A DNA stretch of 64,000 bases from Zhengella sp020637775 (GTDB lineage: Bacteria > Pseudomonadota > Alphaproteobacteria > Rhizobiales > Rhizobiaceae): NCBI RefSeq assembly GCF_041397485.1, contig NZ_JAWKWO010000003.1:124001-188000 (forward strand). The letters are read 5' to 3'. The notes under the pieces were generated by a model. The model was not told the origin of the DNA and did no database searches. It was given only the letters and a program-made list of their open reading frames with translations. The position numbers and the translations under genes were made by a program. Shown in pieces: positions 1 to 7,825 of the stretch (the first letter of the stretch is position 1; each line of letters begins with the position of its first letter).

Positions 1-318
1 GACATCGCCGACGCCGAGCGTCGTGAAACTCATCAGGGACAGGTAGAAGGCATCGAGCGCGGTACCTTCGGTCTTGCCATGAATGCCGCCGAGGGCCGGA
101 CCGGCAATCCAGTAGACCAGCGCGTAGAGAAGGACCGTGGTCAGGTGAGCCAGGAGAACGCCGCCCATGCCAAGAATGACCCGTGCAAAACTGTCTTCCG
201 GTCGCCGTTGCAGTGCCCGTGTCGTAACGCCAAGGATCTTGTAGTGACCGAATACGGCGATACCCGTCAGGGCGAAGGCGAGTACGCAAGCAGCGAGCAA
301 CGACACGGAATAGTCCAC
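1..318 (-). CDS. Two-helix ion channel family protein (3' part outside window)
   Basis: Reading the minus strand from a GTG at 318 gives 106 residues before the window ends. They comprise an N-terminal hydrophobic helix (about residues 4-24), a short basic linker (TRALQRRPED), a second helix (about 46-70) and a pore loop ending in FTTLGVGDV. That loop resembles the K+-channel selectivity filter TVGYGD, with Val in place of Tyr. The GTG is supported by GAGGAGG five bases upstream; this ribosome site overlaps the stop of the CDF-like gene before it, so the two are probably one operon. The gene is cut by the window edge. Ion selectivity cannot be stated from the filter alone. Confidence 0.75.
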   Translation of the reverse strand, partial: MDYSVSLLAACVLAFALTGIAVFGHYKILGVTTRALQRRPEDSFARVILGMGGVLLAHLTTVLLYALVYWIAGPALGGIHGKTEGTALDAFYLSLMSFTTLGVGDV

Positions 319-328
319 CGTTTCCTCC

Positions 329-1231
329 TCAGCGACTGAACGAAACGAATGCAAGGCGCCAGGATCGATCAGGGTCGCCGGGCCACAATTTCTCCAGATC
401 GACTTCGCTGGCGGGCGGCGGTGCGCCTTCTATTTCGGCAAAGATATAGCGTCCGGCTTCACGAAGCCGGACATCGGCTCCGGGAAACCGTTCATGCAGG
501 CGGGCATGCAGTTGCACGGCTTCGGGATCAATTCCGGCTTTACCCAGCATCCGGGGTTCGCCATCGAGGAGTTCGGCGGTCGCGATTTTCAGCGCATTGT
601 ATCCATCATGTACGATGTCCAGCGCGATGAGCAGGGCAGCCGCTGAATCCGCCCACCACAGGCCAAAGCCGACACCGGCTATCCCGACCACCGCGGCCAT
701 GCCGGTCATCCAGTCCGCCTTCTGCATGAGCGCGTCGGTATACAGCACCTTGTCCGAGAGCTTTCTGGCAACCGGCTGCTTGATCCGCCCGATGATGATG
801 GGCGGAATGACGGAATAGACGAGAACCGCGATCATCAACCAGCCGAGCCATATCGGGGTGCCGAGAATTTCGACCGGCCCGATTGTCGGATGCTCTGCGG
901 CGAACAGTTTCGAGCCGGAGTCGTAGACGAGATAGAGGCCCATGCCAACCAGCGCCGTAGCCGAGATGAGGAACGCCAGGCTGTTGACGCGGTCAAACCC
1001 GAAGGGGAAGTATTTCGTCGGCTGCTTGCGCTCGTAATGGACCGATACGAGGAAGACGATGGCGGGGACGAGCCCGAGCGTATCCTCCACCCATGCCGAT
1101 TTCATGGCCTGGCTCGATCCGAGCACAACCGCCATGATCCCGATGATCGACAATTGCCAGCCTATCGTCCACCATTCCAGCCTGATCGCATATTCGAGGT
1201 CAGGGCGTATCTTTTCAGGAGTCCGGCTCAT
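329..1231 (-). CDS. Divergent CDF-family cation transporter
   Basis: A 300-residue membrane protein with the overall plan of cation diffusion facilitators: about six hydrophobic segments and a C-terminal cytoplasmic domain. The loop YFPFGFDRVNSLAFL corresponds to the PYGxGKxExLA loop of the family. The metal-site motifs are unusual. The TM2 HS/DxxxD motif reads AWVEDTL, and the TM5 HxxxD motif reads MQKAD, with no histidine. It may move a different cation, or protons only. The start overlaps the stop of the upstream lipoprotein gene by four bases (ATGA), implying translational coupling. A channel gene follows. The family call is firm; the substrate is unknown. Confidence 0.75.
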   Translation of the reverse strand: MSRTPEKIRPDLEYAIRLEWWTIGWQLSIIGIMAVVLGSSQAMKSAWVEDTLGLVPAIVFLVSVHYERKQPTKYFPFGFDRVNSLAFLISATALVGMGLYLVYDSGSKLFAAEHPTIGPVEILGTPIWLGWLMIAVLVYSVIPPIIIGRIKQPVARKLSDKVLYTDALMQKADWMTGMAAVVGIAGVGFGLWWADSAAALLIALDIVHDGYNALKIATAELLDGEPRMLGKAGIDPEAVQLHARLHERFPGADVRLREAGRYIFAEIEGAPPPASEVDLEKLWPGDPDRSWRLAFVSFSR

Positions 1232-1674
1232 GAGCGGGCACTTGCGAATGATCTTTCAACGAACATGTACCAGCGGTTTTCCCCTTGTCGCAGTGCGCCG
1301 CGAAGGACCGGCATGTCCTTGCGTGGATCCCCGGCCATGGGCGACGAGGTCAGGATCACGCGCTTTGACCATGGTGAATTGCCGGCAAAATCCCCGACGA
1401 CGATATCGAGTTCGCCATGCTCGAGCTTCCGCATCAGGTTTTCCGCAGTTCCTTTCGTGAGCGATGGTTGGGCTTCGATATCCCGGGCCAGCGCCTCGAT
1501 GGCGTGGCGCGCGCCCGCACCCTGATCCGAACCGGCAACCAGACCTGAACGCAGTATTCCTGTTTCAACGACAGTACGCGTGGTGCCTTCGGCATCCATG
1601 GGATAGTTGCAGCCAGACACTGCGAGGAAAGACACGAGCAGGCCGACAAGTGATGCGCGTGATCGTATTGCCAT
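1228..1674 (-). CDS. Small lipoprotein with a partial solute-binding-like domain
   Basis: A 148-residue protein. It starts with a signal peptide and a lipobox (LAVSGC, Cys about residue 22), so it is probably a lipoprotein on the periplasmic face. The mature part (TGILRSGL, then NLMRKLEHGELDIVVGDF) resembles one lobe of family-3 periplasmic solute-binding proteins, where the LxxGxxDxxxG stretch is typical. At about 125 mature residues it is far shorter than the usual 230 or more. It sits between two CDF-like genes and overlaps the downstream one by four bases. A metal- or ligand-sensing accessory role for the transporter is an inference. No catalytic motif is seen. Confidence 0.6.
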   Translation of the reverse strand: MAIRSRASLVGLLVSFLAVSGCNYPMDAEGTTRTVVETGILRSGLVAGSDQGAGARHAIEALARDIEAQPSLTKGTAENLMRKLEHGELDIVVGDFAGNSPWSKRVILTSSPMAGDPRKDMPVLRGALRQGENRWYMFVERSFASARS

Positions 1675-1840
1675 GAGAAAACGTCCCGTTCTTTCTCGAC
1701 TTCAGCCGTTCAACGGCGAAAAACGAGGCAGGTTCCGGCTCTCTTTCCTGTTGCTTGGCGCTGCCAGACAAGGGCATGAAGAATGCCACGATGGCTGCTA
1801 CCGCCATTCGCACGATTGCTGTTCGAGCTTCCGGATGGGG

Positions 1841-2773
1841 TCAGGACGTTCCCGCCGTCCCTGTTTTCGGTGACCTTGGCCGGACGAAGACCGAGGAAAC
1901 GTCCGGGACATGCTCGCGAATACTCGCTTCGATCCGCGCAACGCAGGTTTCGAGTTCCGGCGTAGCCAGGTTATCGGCGAACTCCACATCGATGGCGGCC
2001 ACGATATCCTCTGGTCCGAGTTGGACAGTCAGCACTTCAACCACGCCCACGACGTCACGATCCGCATCTGCGATTTCGCGTATGCGACGTCTGACGGACG
2101 GCAATGCCTGCTCGCCGATGAGAAGCCCCTTGCTCTCGATGGCAAGAAAGATGGCAGTTGCGGCCAGAACCATGCCGATGCCGATGGAGCCGACCCCATC
2201 CAGGACGGGCATCTCGAGAAGATGGGCTGCCGAGATCGCCGTGAATGCGATCAAAAGCCCGAGAAGGGCTGCGGAATCTTCAAAAAGGACTGTAAAGACC
2301 GTTGGATCCTTGCTGCGCCGGACAGCAGCTATATAGCCGTGCCGGCCTTTTTCCCGCCGGAAATGCCGCAAGGCAAAGAACCAGGCCACGCCTTCGAAGA
2401 TCATCGACAGGCCTATGACGATGTAGTTCACACCGATATTTTCGGCCGGAACCGGGTGGCTGATATGAACGATGCCTTCATAGAACGAGACGCCCGCCCC
2501 GACAGCGAAAACCAGAAGCGCTACGATGAAGCTCCAGAAATAGACCTCCCGGCCGTATCCCAGAGGGTGGGCTTCATCCGGCGGCTGCGCGGATTTCCGC
2601 AATCCATGCAGCATCAGGAGTTGATTGCCGGTATCGACAACCGAATGGACCCCTTCGCTCAGCATGGCTGAACTGCCGGTAAAAAACGCTGCGGCAAACT
2701 TTGTCGCAGCGATCAGGGCGTTGCCGGTCAGGGCGGCGTAAATGACCAATCTCGATCCGCCTTGCGCGGCCAC
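1841..2773 (-). CDS. CDF-family cation efflux protein, ZnT9 (SLC30A9)-like
   Basis: A 310-residue inner-membrane cation diffusion facilitator. TM2 carries EGVHSVVDTGNQ (about residues 40-51), followed by the cytoplasmic loop HPLGYGREVYFWSF. TM5 carries FEDSAALLG, the EDSAA variant found in the ZnT9-like branch in place of HxxxD. The C-terminal ferredoxin-like domain (about 200-295) includes VVEVLTVQLGPEDIVAA. Such proteins usually exchange Zn2+, Mn2+ or a similar divalent ion for protons. It lies upstream of, and on the same strand as, the lipoprotein, CDF-like and channel genes, with a 166-base gap that shows no clear terminator. Substrate is not deducible. Confidence 0.85.
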   Translation of the reverse strand: MAAQGGSRLVIYAALTGNALIAATKFAAAFFTGSSAMLSEGVHSVVDTGNQLLMLHGLRKSAQPPDEAHPLGYGREVYFWSFIVALLVFAVGAGVSFYEGIVHISHPVPAENIGVNYIVIGLSMIFEGVAWFFALRHFRREKGRHGYIAAVRRSKDPTVFTVLFEDSAALLGLLIAFTAISAAHLLEMPVLDGVGSIGIGMVLAATAIFLAIESKGLLIGEQALPSVRRRIREIADADRDVVGVVEVLTVQLGPEDIVAAIDVEFADNLATPELETCVARIEASIREHVPDVSSVFVRPRSPKTGTAGTS

Positions 2774-2984
2774 TTTTCCCTCCGGGGTTCAGGCAAAGGC
2801 GTCTAGGGAACCGATTGCCACCCTGAATGTTCCTGTCGGTTCGGAAACCACGACGCATTGTGCGACAGGTGCTGATCGTGGTCTTCGCCAAAATCGCGCT
2901 GGTCATCCCGCAGGCCATGTCCAGCCTTGAGAAGGCGTGAAACGCAAAAGGCATGATATCGGGAAAACGTGACAGCCGGAAGGT

Positions 2985-3905
2985 TCATTTCCGGAACAGG
3001 CGCGTGCGGTCGAACATCTCTTCAAGCGCTTCCAGCCGCTGCCTGGCTTCCGGCCACCCCCTTTCCTGAACATCGGCCAGGATGATTTCACACAACAGCA
3101 TGATCACCACGCCGGAATCCCAGGAGGAGGGAACCGCGATGTGATTGCTGAATGTGATGCCGGCGATCTGGGCGATCGGCGACGACCACTGGTCGGTCAG
3201 CAGGACGATCCGGGCCTTGCGTTCCGCCGCTGCCTCGGCAAGGCGCAGTGTCGAATTCTCGTAGCGGCGTATGTCGAAGATCACCACGACATCGCCTTCC
3301 TCCAGATCAAGCAGGTAGTGCGGCCAGGCGTTGGAATTCGAGGTGATCAGTGTCACCCTTTCGCGCAGTACCTGCAAATGCAGGAAGAAATAGTCGGCCA
3401 TGGTGCGGGTAATGCGTCCGCCAACGATGAAGACCTTGCGTTTCCGGTCGGAAAGCAGCCTGCATGCCTCGTCGAAGTCCTTCATGTCGATCCCGGCCAG
3501 GGATTCTCCGATATTGTCGATCACGGCCTTGGTGAAGCGGTTCACGATATGCGCATCGGGCGCGTCATCCACCCAGTTTTGCCGCTTTGTCAGCGGGCTC
3601 GAAATCTTCTGGTCCAGTTCCTCGCGCAACGCCTGCTGAAACTGGGGATAGCCCTGAAAGCCGAGCTTCTGGACCAGCCGCGCCACGGTCGGGGTGGAGA
3701 CGCCGGCCGTCTGGGCGAGGGCGGTGATCGTGCCAAGCCCGGAAACCGGGTAGTTCTTCAGGATGACATGGCTCAGTTGCAATTCCGAACTGGTGAGCGC
3801 CTGCGCCCGTTCCTTCAGCAGTTCCTGGATGGTCCTGGCTCCCAAATCCGGGTCTCCCGCCTTGCCTGCGGCCGCTGGTGCGGCCTTTTTCGTCACGGTG
3901 CTCAA
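2985..3905 (-). CDS. MurR/RpiR-family transcriptional regulator
   Basis: A 306-residue protein with an N-terminal RpiR helix-turn-helix (about residues 25-100; GVSTPTVARLVQKLGFQGY is the recognition segment) and a C-terminal SIS sugar-isomerase fold (about 130-265) that would bind the effector. It is divergent from the hydrolase/TRAP/GS-like operon and probably controls it. The frame opens with TTG at 3905; a GTG three codons inside is an alternative, and neither has a convincing ribosome site. A run of Ala/Lys precedes the HTH. Family certain; effector unknown. SIS domains usually bind phosphosugars, but RpiR members next to TRAP and amine genes exist, so a non-sugar effector is possible. 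Confidence 0.9.
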   Translation of the reverse strand: MSTVTKKAAPAAAGKAGDPDLGARTIQELLKERAQALTSSELQLSHVILKNYPVSGLGTITALAQTAGVSTPTVARLVQKLGFQGYPQFQQALREELDQKISSPLTKRQNWVDDAPDAHIVNRFTKAVIDNIGESLAGIDMKDFDEACRLLSDRKRKVFIVGGRITRTMADYFFLHLQVLRERVTLITSNSNAWPHYLLDLEEGDVVVIFDIRRYENSTLRLAEAAAERKARIVLLTDQWSSPIAQIAGITFSNHIAVPSSWDSGVVIMLLCEIILADVQERGWPEARQRLEALEEMFDRTRLFRK

Positions 3906-3927
3906 ATATCATACACCATGTCCGGGT

Positions 3928-3945
3928 CTGAAGAAAAATTTTCAG
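3928..3945. promoter_or_regulatory. Candidate operator between RpiR gene and TRAP/GS operon
   Basis: CTGAA and TTCAG flank an AT-rich core that includes the palindrome GAAAAATTTTC. RpiR-family operators commonly contain AT-rich inverted repeats of the GAAA/TTTC type. It lies 23 bases upstream of the regulator's TTG and 48 bases before the first divergent ATG, a good position for joint control. Assignment to this regulator is inferred. Confidence 0.4.
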
Positions 3946-3992
3946 CAGACGATTGACACCGAACCGGGCGTTGATGAACACTTCAGGCCTGA

Positions 3993-4778
3993 ATGGGGGG
4001 CCGCAGGGTGGTGTCAGTCGAAGACGATACGGACGCAGTTGCGGAAGTGGTGAACCCCGGCGGTTCCAGCGCGGTGGTTCTCGTCTGCGAACATGCCAGC
4101 AATGCCATTCCGCCGCGCTTCGGGCGGCTTGGCGTTTCCGACGAGACGGTCACCAGCCATGTGGCGTGGGATCCGGGCGCGGACGCGATCGCGCGATCCA
4201 TGGCAGGCATTCTTGACGCCGTCCTCGTACGAAGCAGATTTTCGAGACTGGTCTATGACTGCAACCGGCCGCCCGAGGCGGCCGATGCCATTCCGGAGAA
4301 AAGCGAGCGCTTTGAAATTCCGGGGAACAGGGGATTGCGGGAATTCGAGCGGGCAGCGCGCGCGCGGGAGTTCTACCTGCCGTTCAGGTCCCTGCTGCAA
4401 CGGACGCTCCAGTCGCGGACGCCGGCGCCGGTCCTCGTCACCATCCACACATTCACGCCGGTCTATTTCGGCGAACGGCGCGCGGTGGAGATCGGCATCC
4501 TTCACGATCAGGACCCACGCCTTGCCGACGCGGTTCTCGCTATCGCTTCAGGATACGACATCCGGCGCAACGAGCCCTACGGGCCTGCCGATGGCGTCAC
4601 CCATACCCTGCGCGAACACGGGCTGGCGAACGGCTATCCCAATGTCATGATCGAGGTGCGCAACGATCTCGCCGCCACGCCGGAGCAATGCGAGGCAATG
4701 GCCCGGACGCTGGCCGGCTGGATCGAACACGCACGCGCCCTGCTGGATGGCGGCAAGACCGGAGACCTGCGCGCATGA
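3993..4778 (+). CDS. N-formylglutamate amidohydrolase (HutG-like) family hydrolase
   Basis: A 261-residue zinc hydrolase of the FGase family. Motifs in order are VCEHASNAIPPRFGRLG (about residues 30-46), HVAWDPGADAIA, RLVYDCNRP and IHTFTPVYFG; the His, Glu and Asp residues are the expected metal and substrate contacts. HutG releases formate from N-formylglutamate, but no hut gene is nearby. The gene heads an operon with a TRAP transporter and a GS-like ligase, so hydrolysis of a gamma-glutamyl or other N-acyl-glutamate amide is a reasonable alternative. The ATG at 3993 has no good ribosome site; GTG codons at 4008 and 4011 are alternatives. Its last bases overlap the DctQ start (ATGA). Confidence 0.85.
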   Translation: MGGRRVVSVEDDTDAVAEVVNPGGSSAVVLVCEHASNAIPPRFGRLGVSDETVTSHVAWDPGADAIARSMAGILDAVLVRSRFSRLVYDCNRPPEAADAIPEKSERFEIPGNRGLREFERAARAREFYLPFRSLLQRTLQSRTPAPVLVTIHTFTPVYFGERRAVEIGILHDQDPRLADAVLAIASGYDIRRNEPYGPADGVTHTLREHGLANGYPNVMIEVRNDLAATPEQCEAMARTLAGWIEHARALLDGGKTGDLRA

Positions 4779-5338
4779 ACTTCCTGCGAACCATTTCCTT
4801 CGCGGATGCCATCAACCACCGGGTCGGGCGGGTCGTCATGTATGGCATCTTCGTGATGATGGCCGTGCTGATGTGGTCGACGATTTCCAAGTTCGGCGAC
4901 CAGCCCTCGCTGTGGACGCTGGAAGTCGCGCAGTTCGCCATGATCGCCTATTTCTTCCTGGGCGGACCCTATGCCGTGCAGATGGGGTCGCATGTGCGCA
5001 TGGACCTCTTCTACGAGAACTGGTCGGCGAAGCGCAAAGCCGCCGTCGACATGGTCACCGTGCTGTGCCTCCTCACCTACCTTGCGGTCATGCTGTGGGG
5101 CGGGATCAGCTCCACGGCCTATTCGCTGGGCTATTTCGGCAGCGATCCGTTCAGCTTCTTTGCCGGACTGTTCACCGGTAGCGAGGACATCGGAACGCTG
5201 GAACGCAGCCGCACCATCTGGCGGCCCTATCTCTGGCCCATCAAGGCCGTCATGTGCGCCGGCCTGCTGCTCATGCTGCTGCAGGCGCTGTCCGAACTGG
5301 CCAAGGACATTCTCGTCCTGCGCGGCGAAGAGGCCTGA
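4775..5338 (+). CDS. TRAP transporter small permease (DctQ family)
   Basis: A 187-residue inner-membrane protein with four hydrophobic segments (about residues 18-38, 50-70, 88-112 and 150-172) and the DctQ-like region YFFLGGPYAVQMGSHVRMDL. It forms the membrane complex with the large permease and takes substrate from the periplasmic binding protein using an ion gradient. The ATG at 4775 overlaps the upstream stop by four bases, and the stop overlaps the next start. A loop between the third and fourth helices (FTGSEDIGTLERSRTIW) is longer than in many DctQ proteins. Confidence 0.9.
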   Translation: MNFLRTISFADAINHRVGRVVMYGIFVMMAVLMWSTISKFGDQPSLWTLEVAQFAMIAYFFLGGPYAVQMGSHVRMDLFYENWSAKRKAAVDMVTVLCLLTYLAVMLWGGISSTAYSLGYFGSDPFSFFAGLFTGSEDIGTLERSRTIWRPYLWPIKAVMCAGLLLMLLQALSELAKDILVLRGEEA

Positions 5339-6666
5339 TGATGTCCTACGAGATGATCGCGCTTTTCATGTTCGCCTCAATGATGGTGCTGCTGTTCACC
5401 GGCCAGCGCGTGTTCGGGGCCATCGGCTTCGTGGCGGTGATCGCCGCGCTGGCACTGTGGGGCGACAGGGGCGGGTTCGACATTGCGTTCTCGCAGTCGA
5501 TCAAGCTGATGCGCTGGTATCCGCTGCTGACCGTGCCGATGTTCGTCTTCATGGGCTATATCCTGTCGGAGAGCCGCATCGCCGACGACCTCTATCGCAT
5601 GTTCCATGTGTGGATGGGCGGCTTGCGCGGTGGCCTTGCCATCGGCACGATCGGCCTGATGGTGCTGATCTCGGCGATGAACGGGCTTTCGGTCGCTGGC
5701 ATGGCCATCGGCGCCACCATCGCCCTGCCGGAATTGCTGCGGCGCGGCTATGACAAGCGCATGGTGACCGGCGTGATCCAGGCCGGCTCGTCGCTCGGCA
5801 TTCTCGTGCCGCCCTCCGTGGTGCTGGTTCTCTATGCCATGATCGCGCGCCAGCCGGTCGGCCAGCTATGGCTCGCCGGCATGATCCCCGGCCTGATGAT
5901 GGCTGGCATGTTCGTCCTCTACATCGCGATCCGCTGCCGGCTGAACCCGAAGCTCGGCCCGGTGCTTCCGGCGGCGGACCGCGACATTCCGAAGCGGGAG
6001 AAATACCGCCTGCTGCTGGCTGGCCTGCTGCCGCTGGCGATTTTCTTCGCGATGATGATCCCCTTCGTCTCTGGCTGGACCTCACTGGTGGAAAGCTCCG
6101 CGATCGGCGCCATCGTCGCCTTTGCCGCCGCCGTTCTCAAGGGGCGCATGACCTGGCGGGTGTTCGAGACCTCTGTCCGCAATACGCTCGGCATCACCTG
6201 CATGTTCATGTGGATCATCCTGGCCGCGCTTGCCTTCGGCGCGGTGTTCGACGGGCTGGGCGCGGTCAAGGCCATCGAGAGCCTGTTCACCGAGAAGCTC
6301 GGCCTGTCGCCCTGGATGATCCTCATCCTGATGCAGTTGAGTTTCATCCTGATGGGGACGTTCCTCGACGACACGGCCATGCTGGTGATCGTCGCGCCGC
6401 TTTACATTCCGCTGGTCGGTGTGCTGGGCTTCGATCTCGTCTGGTACGGCGTACTGTATACCATCACCACCCAGATCGCCTACATGACCCCGCCCTTCGG
6501 ATACAACCTGTTCCTGATGCGGGCCATGGCGCCGCCGGAGATCAACCTGCGCGACATCTACCGCTCCATCGTGCCGTTCGTCGCCGTGATGGCGGCCGCG
6601 CTGGCCCTGATCATGATCTTCCCGCGGATCGCCCTGTGGCTGCCGCATCTCGTCTACGCAAGTTAA
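5338..6666 (+). CDS. TRAP transporter large permease (DctM family)
   Basis: A 442-residue polytopic membrane protein with the DctM pattern. Supporting stretches are GQRVFGAIGFVAVIAAL near the N terminus, GILVPPSVVLVLYAMIA in the first substrate region, and MTPPFGYNLFLMR in the second. It is the ion-coupled transport subunit. The start is ATG 5338, overlapping the DctQ stop by one base (TGATG), or the adjacent ATG 5341; GAAGAGG lies just upstream. Longer upstream readings run through dctQ in another frame and are rejected. Substrate is inferred only from the neighbouring genes. Confidence 0.92.
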   Translation: MMSYEMIALFMFASMMVLLFTGQRVFGAIGFVAVIAALALWGDRGGFDIAFSQSIKLMRWYPLLTVPMFVFMGYILSESRIADDLYRMFHVWMGGLRGGLAIGTIGLMVLISAMNGLSVAGMAIGATIALPELLRRGYDKRMVTGVIQAGSSLGILVPPSVVLVLYAMIARQPVGQLWLAGMIPGLMMAGMFVLYIAIRCRLNPKLGPVLPAADRDIPKREKYRLLLAGLLPLAIFFAMMIPFVSGWTSLVESSAIGAIVAFAAAVLKGRMTWRVFETSVRNTLGITCMFMWIILAALAFGAVFDGLGAVKAIESLFTEKLGLSPWMILILMQLSFILMGTFLDDTAMLVIVAPLYIPLVGVLGFDLVWYGVLYTITTQIAYMTPPFGYNLFLMRAMAPPEINLRDIYRSIVPFVAVMAAALALIMIFPRIALWLPHLVYAS

Positions 6667-6721
6667 ACGCCGCCAAGAAGCGCAACTGTAACTGTCGAGT
6701 GAATGAAAAGGAGAAACCATC

Positions 6722-7756
6722 ATGACCACGAGACGTTCGTTCATCAAAGGCGCGGCGATTGCGGCACCGGCCGCGGCACTCGCAACGCCGTCGCTTGCGC
6801 AATCGACCATCAAATGGCGCATGCAGACCTATGCCGGCCCGGCGCTTGCCGAGCACGTCGTCAAGCCGGCAATCGACACCTTCAACAAGATCGCCGGCGA
6901 CCGGATGCAGATCGAACTGTTCACCGCCGACCAGCTCGTGCCGACGGGCGAACTGTTCCAGGCGATGCAGCGCGGAACCATCGACGCGGTGCAGTCGGAC
7001 GACGATTCCATGGCCTCGCCGACGGAAGTCACCGTGTTCGGCGGCTATTTCCCCTTCGGATCGCGCTACTCGCTCGATGTGCCCGTGCTGTTCAACCAGT
7101 ATGGCCTGAAGGAAATCTGGGACGCCGAATATGCCAAAGTCGGCGTCAAGCACATCTCGGCAGGTTCCTGGGATCCGTGCCACTTCGCCACCAAGGATCC
7201 GATCAATTCGCTTGCGGATCTCAAGGGCAAGCGGGTCTTCACCTTCCCCACGGCCGGCCGCTTCCTGGCGCAGTTCGGCGTGGTGCCCGTCACCTTGCCC
7301 TGGGAGGACATCGAGGTGGCCGTGCAGACCGGCGAACTGGACGGCATCGCCTGGTCGGGCATCACGGAGGACTACACCGTCGGCTGGGCGGACGTGACCA
7401 ACTACTTCCTGACCAACAACATCTCGGGCGCCTGGATCGGCCATTTCTTCGCCAACATGGAGCGCTGGAACGAACTGCCGGAAGACCTGAAGGCGCTGCT
7501 GATGGTGTGCATGGAACAGAGCCACTACTATCGCCAGTGGTGGTACTGGGGTGGCGAGGCAAACCTGCGCGTCAACGGGACCAAGATGCAGCTGACCTCG
7601 ATCCCGGATGCCGAATGGGCGACGGTGGAAGAGGCCGCCGTCAAGTTCTGGGACGAGATCGCCGCGGAATCGGAAACCAAGGCGAAGATCGTCGAGATCT
7701 TCCGCAAGTACAATTCCGACATGCAGAAGGCCGGCCGTCCCTATCGCTACACCTGA
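6722..7756 (+). CDS. TRAP substrate-binding protein (DctP family), Tat-exported
   Basis: A 344-residue periplasmic binding protein. The N terminus TTRRSFIKG is a twin-arginine signal with cleavage near LATPSLAQ. The mature protein follows the DctP fold, with ADQLVPTGELFQAMQRGTID early and GVVPVTLPWEDIEVAVQTGE later, where the hinge and carboxylate-binding Arg region lie. Tat export of a TRAP binding protein is usual in the branch that binds 2-oxoacids and related compounds. It follows the two permeases; a clean terminator follows it, so the binding protein may be the last strongly expressed gene of a first transcript. Confidence 0.9.
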   Translation: MTTRRSFIKGAAIAAPAAALATPSLAQSTIKWRMQTYAGPALAEHVVKPAIDTFNKIAGDRMQIELFTADQLVPTGELFQAMQRGTIDAVQSDDDSMASPTEVTVFGGYFPFGSRYSLDVPVLFNQYGLKEIWDAEYAKVGVKHISAGSWDPCHFATKDPINSLADLKGKRVFTFPTAGRFLAQFGVVPVTLPWEDIEVAVQTGELDGIAWSGITEDYTVGWADVTNYFLTNNISGAWIGHFFANMERWNELPEDLKALLMVCMEQSHYYRQWWYWGGEANLRVNGTKMQLTSIPDAEWATVEEAAVKFWDEIAAESETKAKIVEIFRKYNSDMQKAGRPYRYT

Positions 7757-7776
7757 CACCGGATCTGATCACCGGC

Positions 7777-7806
7777 CCGGGCGCGTCTTGCGCCCGGTCC
7801 TTTTTC
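7777..7806 (+). terminator. Rho-independent terminator after dctP
   Basis: CCGGGCGC and GCGCCCGG form an eight-base-pair stem around a five-base loop, followed by TCCTTTTT. It sits between the binding-protein gene and the GS-like gene. It may be partial, setting a lower level for the three downstream enzyme genes. Confidence 0.75.
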
Positions 7807-7825
7807 AATCGGGGGAGACATCTGC

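Noticed and set aside
493..520. Clustered TGCA words inside the CDF-like gene as further BoxR sites
   Set aside because: Spacings are eight and two bases rather than six, the spacers are GC-rich and they lie inside a coding sequence.
1565..1813. Minus-strand 82-codon frame beginning with a signal-peptide-like stretch
   Set aside because: The first 20 residues look exported, but the frame runs out of phase into the well-supported lipoprotein gene and has no conserved continuation or ribosome site.
3993..4778. Assignment of the amidohydrolase as HutG of a histidine-degradation operon
   Set aside because: No hutH, hutU, hutI or hutF gene occurs in the window; the neighbours are TRAP, GS-like and dehydrogenase genes.
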